DNA of 8,325 nucleotides. It comes from Pseudomonadota bacterium (GTDB lineage: Bacteria > Myxococcota > UBA9042 > PHBI01). Under the pieces are notes generated by a model that saw only the letters and a list, made by a program, of their open reading frames with translations, was not told the origin of the DNA and ran no database searches. Both the position numbers and the translations under genes were made by a program. Location of the stretch: assembly GCA_005788935.1 (NCBI GenBank), contig SYAK01000157.1:1-8325 (forward strand), written 5' to 3'. Positions 6,122 through 8,325 of this stretch are shown here, in pieces. How positions within the stretch are numbered: position 1 is the first letter of the stretch; each line of letters begins with the position of its first letter.

Positions 6122-7391
6122 GACCCGCCGCGATGAGTCCAAGTCCGGTCGCCCATACGTCTGGCGGGACGAAGCAAGCGAGGCCGATGCAGGCGACGAT
6201 TCCAACCGCATGGATCCAGCGGGGAAGCCGCCGCTCGGAGGCGGGTTGGCGCCACGCAGCCAGGTGGGTGATGCCGTAGTAGCCGAGCACGCTGAAGGCC
6301 GAGAAGGCCCACGTGGTCTCTGTCTCGCCGACGAGCGTCAGGGTTGCCACAAGGCCGCCGACCCCGAGGACGGCCGCTCGTGGCGAGCCTCCCGTGTCGA
6401 GTGTCCCGAGGCCGCGCGGGAGGTCCCCGCCGCGCCCCATCGCGAAGGCGACGCGTGACAACCCGAGGATGAGGTTCAACATCACGCCGCCCAACGCGGC
6501 GAGGGCTGCGAGTCCGACCGCTGCGCGCACGAGGGGCTTCGGAACAGGGCCTGACTGTGCCTCGGCGAGCGTCGCTAGCGGGACGTCATCGTGGCGCGCC
6601 GCGGCGAGGCCATCGACGCCCGCGAGGGCCACCGCCGCGAGGGTGACGGCGAGGGCCACGGTCGCCACCAATCCGAGACTCAGCAAGAGGGCGCGCGGGA
6701 TCGTCCAGCCCGGGTCGCGGACCTCCTCGCCGAGCGTCGCCACCCGCGCGTAGCCAGCGAACGCGACGAAACACAGCGCCACCGCGAAGAGAAAGTCACG
6801 CGCCGAGGTCGGCGGGCTGAAGGCGCCCGCGAGCCGGTGTTCGGCGTCGGGCGGTGCCGCGAGTAGGGCGGCCACCACGAAGACCGCCAGCCCGCCAAGC
6901 GTCAGGCTGACGAGGACGGTGTTGACGCGCGCGCTGCGCCGCAGACCTTGCGCGGCGAGACCGGTCACGAGCAAGGCGCTCGTGGCGCTTGCGAGGCGGG
7001 TCGCGAGCCCTTCGGGGGCGAGGCCGACAAGCGTCAGCAGGTGGGGGGCGAGGCCGAGCGCGGCGGTGGCGCATGAGGCGCTCTTTGCGCACAGGAAGAG
7101 CCAGCCTGCGACGAAGCCGGGGCCTGGGCCGAGGGTCCGCCGGGCCCAGGCCCAAGTCCCGCCGCTCTCGGGCCATGCCGCCGCGAGCTGTGCGACGGCG
7201 AGCCCGTTGAGCGCCGCGAGCGCGCCGGCCGCGAGGATGGCCCACACACGCCCCGACGTCGACGCGGCTGCCGCGTGGGCGAGCCCGACGAAGAGACCCG
7301 TCCCGAGCATCGCACCAAGCCCGATCGCCACCGCCCCGGGGAGCCCGAGGACGCGCGTGGGCGCGGTCACCGGTGTCGTGATCCCCTGCAT
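6093..7391 (-). CDS. APC-superfamily amino-acid permease
   Basis: Secondary transporter of 432 residues with about 12 membrane helices, probably importing or exchanging an amino acid or amine in the inner membrane. AIGLGAMLGTGLFVGLAHA (22-40) is the broken helix 1 with its substrate-binding glycines. WPESGGTWAWARRTLGPGPG (73-92) is the helix 3 motif of APC carriers. FAGYARVATLGEEVRDP (211-227) is the helix 6 region with the conserved Glu-Glu-Pro segment, followed by IPRA (231-234). LSRVAFAMGRGGDLPRGL (311-328) is the helix 8 Arg-aromatic-Ala signature. Substrate cannot be assigned. I chose ATG 7391 because GGCAGG lies eight bases upstream and helix 1 begins soon after; a TTG at 7478 would add 29 Arg/Pro/Ala-rich residues. 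It shares a strand with the upstream P-type ATPase gene, but a spacer of more than 200 bases suggests its own promoter. It overlaps the preceding + strand gene tail to tail by 29 bases. Confidence 0.92.
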   Translation of the reverse strand: MQGITTPVTAPTRVLGLPGAVAIGLGAMLGTGLFVGLAHAAAASTSGRVWAILAAGALAALNGLAVAQLAAAWPESGGTWAWARRTLGPGPGFVAGWLFLCAKSASCATAALGLAPHLLTLVGLAPEGLATRLASATSALLVTGLAAQGLRRSARVNTVLVSLTLGGLAVFVVAALLAAPPDAEHRLAGAFSPPTSARDFLFAVALCFVAFAGYARVATLGEEVRDPGWTIPRALLLSLGLVATVALAVTLAAVALAGVDGLAAARHDDVPLATLAEAQSGPVPKPLVRAAVGLAALAALGGVMLNLILGLSRVAFAMGRGGDLPRGLGTLDTGGSPRAAVLGVGGLVATLTLVGETETTWAFSAFSVLGYYGITHLAAWRQPASERRLPRWIHAVGIVACIGLACFVPPDVWATGLGLIAAGLTARWLARR

Positions 7392-7483
7392 GGGGCGAGC
7401 CTGCCGGGAGGCCGAAGGCAACGCAAGCGCCTCGTGCGGCAGGGCCCGTCGTCGCGGGCCTGCCGGGGCGAATGACAAGATTC

Positions 7484-7496
7484 TGACGAAACGTCA
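7484..7496. promoter_or_regulatory. Inverted repeat TGACG-AAA-CGTCA, candidate operator copy 3
   Basis: This is the best copy of the motif. With flanking C7483 and G7497 the arms match perfectly over six bases around AAA. It lies about 93 bases before the permease ATG, consistent with an operator in its promoter. As RNA it could also fold into a six-pair hairpin with a three-base loop, but no T tract follows on either strand. Confidence 0.5.
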
Positions 7497-7562
7497 GTTC
7501 GGTTCCTGAAGGTCCCATCTCGGCCGCTGGCGTGCTTTCGAACGGCGTCATGGCATGTAAAA

Positions 7563-7575
7563 TGACGGAACGTCA
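7563..7575. promoter_or_regulatory. Inverted repeat TGACG-GAA-CGTCA, candidate operator copy 4
   Basis: Perfect five-base arms, 79 bases from copy 3 and differing from it only at one central base. It lies 37 bases beyond the ATPase stop and 172 bases before the permease ATG. On the - strand it is followed by TTTT, so a short terminator for the ATPase transcript is an alternative reading; five pairs with a three-base loop is weak for that. Confidence 0.45.
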
Positions 7576-7590
7576 GGCTATGACCGGGCG

Positions 7591-7612
7591 GTTCGGGCGC
7601 ATGCCCCCGAAC
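7591..7612 (-). terminator. Hairpin directly after the P-type ATPase gene
   Basis: GTTCGGG (7591-7597) and CCCGAAC (7606-7612) form a perfect seven-pair stem with an eight-base loop, immediately beyond the ATPase stop codon. No T tract follows on the - strand, so it is not a canonical intrinsic terminator. It may stabilise the transcript's 3' end or act together with the TGACG hairpin and TTTT further on. Confidence 0.3.
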
Positions 7613-8325
7613 TCACGACCGCCTTACCGCGCGCCGCCTGACGCGCGTGTCGAGTTCGAGCACCCCGACCGCCGCGAGGGCCCCACCGCAACCGATCAGG
7701 ACCTCGGCCACGCCGACCCGGGTCAGCCCCAGCAGCTCCGCGAGCGGAGGTACCAGCATCGCGGCGACATGGAGTCCGAGAGCTCCGAGGGTGCCGAAAA
7801 GAAGGATCGGATTGCGCATCGGGGACAGCCGGAAGATCGACTGCCGCTCACTGCGCGCGGCCCCCACCAGTCCGTTCTCGAGCAGCACGAAGCCGAGCAG
7901 CAGCGCGCTTCGCGCCTCTTCGAGCCCGTGTCCGGCCCGGAGCATCGCGCCGAGCCAGACCGTCGCGAGGAGTCCCGCGGGCACGGAGACGAGCAGTACT
8001 CGCCGCAGCATCAGGCGGTCGAAGATCGCCTCCTGAGGTGACCGCGGCGGCAGCGCGAGCTCGCCGCCCTCGGCAGGTTCGAAGGCGAGCGCCACGTCCT
8101 GAATGCCGTTGGCGACGAGGTTGAGCCACAGGAGCTGGACTGGCAGGAGTGGCAACGGCAGCCCCACCGCCATCGCGCTGACGAAGAGCACGACCTCGGC
8201 CATGCCCGTCGTGACGAGCAGGAACGTCACCTTGCGCACATTGGCGTAGGCGACGCGCCCCTCCTCGACCCCTGCGACCATGGAGGCGAAGTTGTCGTCG
8301 GTCAGGATGAGGCTCGCGGCTTCGC
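7613..8325 (-). CDS. P-type cation-transporting ATPase, C-terminal part (5' end outside window)
   Basis: The last 236 residues of a P2-like cation pump are visible. The frame runs through the window end, and the phosphorylation (DKTG), actuator and nucleotide-binding domains lie outside. EAASLILTDDNFASM (1-15) and VEEGRVAYANVRK (19-31) are the end of the HAD-type catalytic domain leading into helix M5. Six hydrophobic segments (about 32-54, 60-80, 108-130, 136-155, 172-196, 203-224) fit M5-M10. PVQLLWLNLVANGIQDVALA (61-80) is M6. SERCA-type Ca2+ pumps have NLVTDG there; here Ala 71 and Asn 72 replace Thr and Asp, and Asp 76 adds an acid. In M5, Glu 43 (MAEVV) aligns with the SERCA ion-binding Glu. 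The ion is therefore unlikely to be bound exactly as in Ca2+ pumps, and I cannot assign it. It lies upstream of the permease on the same strand. Confidence 0.9.
   Translation of the reverse strand, partial: EAASLILTDDNFASMVAGVEEGRVAYANVRKVTFLLVTTGMAEVVLFVSAMAVGLPLPLLPVQLLWLNLVANGIQDVALAFEPAEGGELALPPRSPQEAIFDRLMLRRVLLVSVPAGLLATVWLGAMLRAGHGLEEARSALLLGFVLLENGLVGAARSERQSIFRLSPMRNPILLFGTLGALGLHVAAMLVPPLAELLGLTRVGVAEVLIGCGGALAAVGVLELDTRVRRRAVRRS

Larger units (their letters stand above)
7392..7612. other. Intergenic region upstream of the permease, with two inverted repeats and a hairpin
   Basis: This 221-base stretch separates the ATPase stop from the permease start, both on the - strand. It holds two TGACG-N3-CGTCA repeats 79 bases apart and a hairpin next to the ATPase stop. 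The part at 7471-7575 is lower in GC than the flanking genes. No good -35/-10 pair is visible; CAGAAT on the - strand, overlapping the 7484 repeat, is the best -10-like hexamer and is weak. I see no convincing small gene. Confidence 0.55.

Noticed and set aside
6111..6129. GC hairpin at the convergent gene ends
   Set aside because: The stem is only five pairs and no T tract follows on either strand, so it is too weak to call a terminator.
6796..7551. Open frame of 251 codons on the - strand starting at ATG 7551 upstream of the permease
   Set aside because: Most of it is an out-of-frame reading of the permease, and the part in the intergenic region shows no domain.

Overview
The window is very GC-rich and densely coding, with codons strongly biased to G or C at the third position. 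The mix of genes suggests a Gram-negative bacterium, probably a proteobacterium: a membrane-type (class 2) dihydroorotate dehydrogenase, a KefB/KefC-type antiporter that aligns closely with the enterobacterial proteins as I remember them, and an APC permease. I cannot name the genus. There is no sign of a phage, plasmid, insertion sequence, CRISPR array, rRNA or tRNA. This reads as ordinary chromosomal housekeeping and transport DNA.

Left part (1-1958, + strand): a two-gene pyrimidine operon. The first gene, cut by the window edge, encodes an OMP decarboxylase-orotate phosphoribosyltransferase fusion (decarboxylase first). It overlaps by ATGA the pyrD gene for class 2 dihydroorotate dehydrogenase. 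Together they cover the last three steps to UMP. Facing them (1980-3296, - strand) is purD for phosphoribosylamine-glycine ligase, a purine-pathway enzyme with several substitutions in its signature motifs.

Middle (3297-6121): a 275-base divergent spacer, the most AT-rich part of the window, separates purD from a + strand pair. The pair is a Kef-type monovalent cation:proton antiporter with a C-terminal TrkA-N domain and, nine bases downstream, a small membrane protein with YgjV-like helices joined to a soluble, possibly acetyltransferase-like domain. The pair is probably one transcription unit.

Right part (6093-8325, - strand): an APC-superfamily amino-acid permease whose 3' end overlaps the preceding gene tail to tail by 29 bases. 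Upstream of it, on the same strand, lies the C-terminal transmembrane half of a P2-like P-type cation ATPase cut by the window edge.

The most interesting non-coding signal is a recurring 13-base inverted repeat, TGAC-N5-GTCA. Three close copies lie in the two main intergenic regions (3405, 7484, 7563), and two looser ones at 3461 and 5461. Its odd spacing excludes a CRP/FNR site. It may mark a small regulon linking the Kef unit (or purD) and the permease, but this is inferred from sequence alone. No clearly novel multi-gene system is visible.
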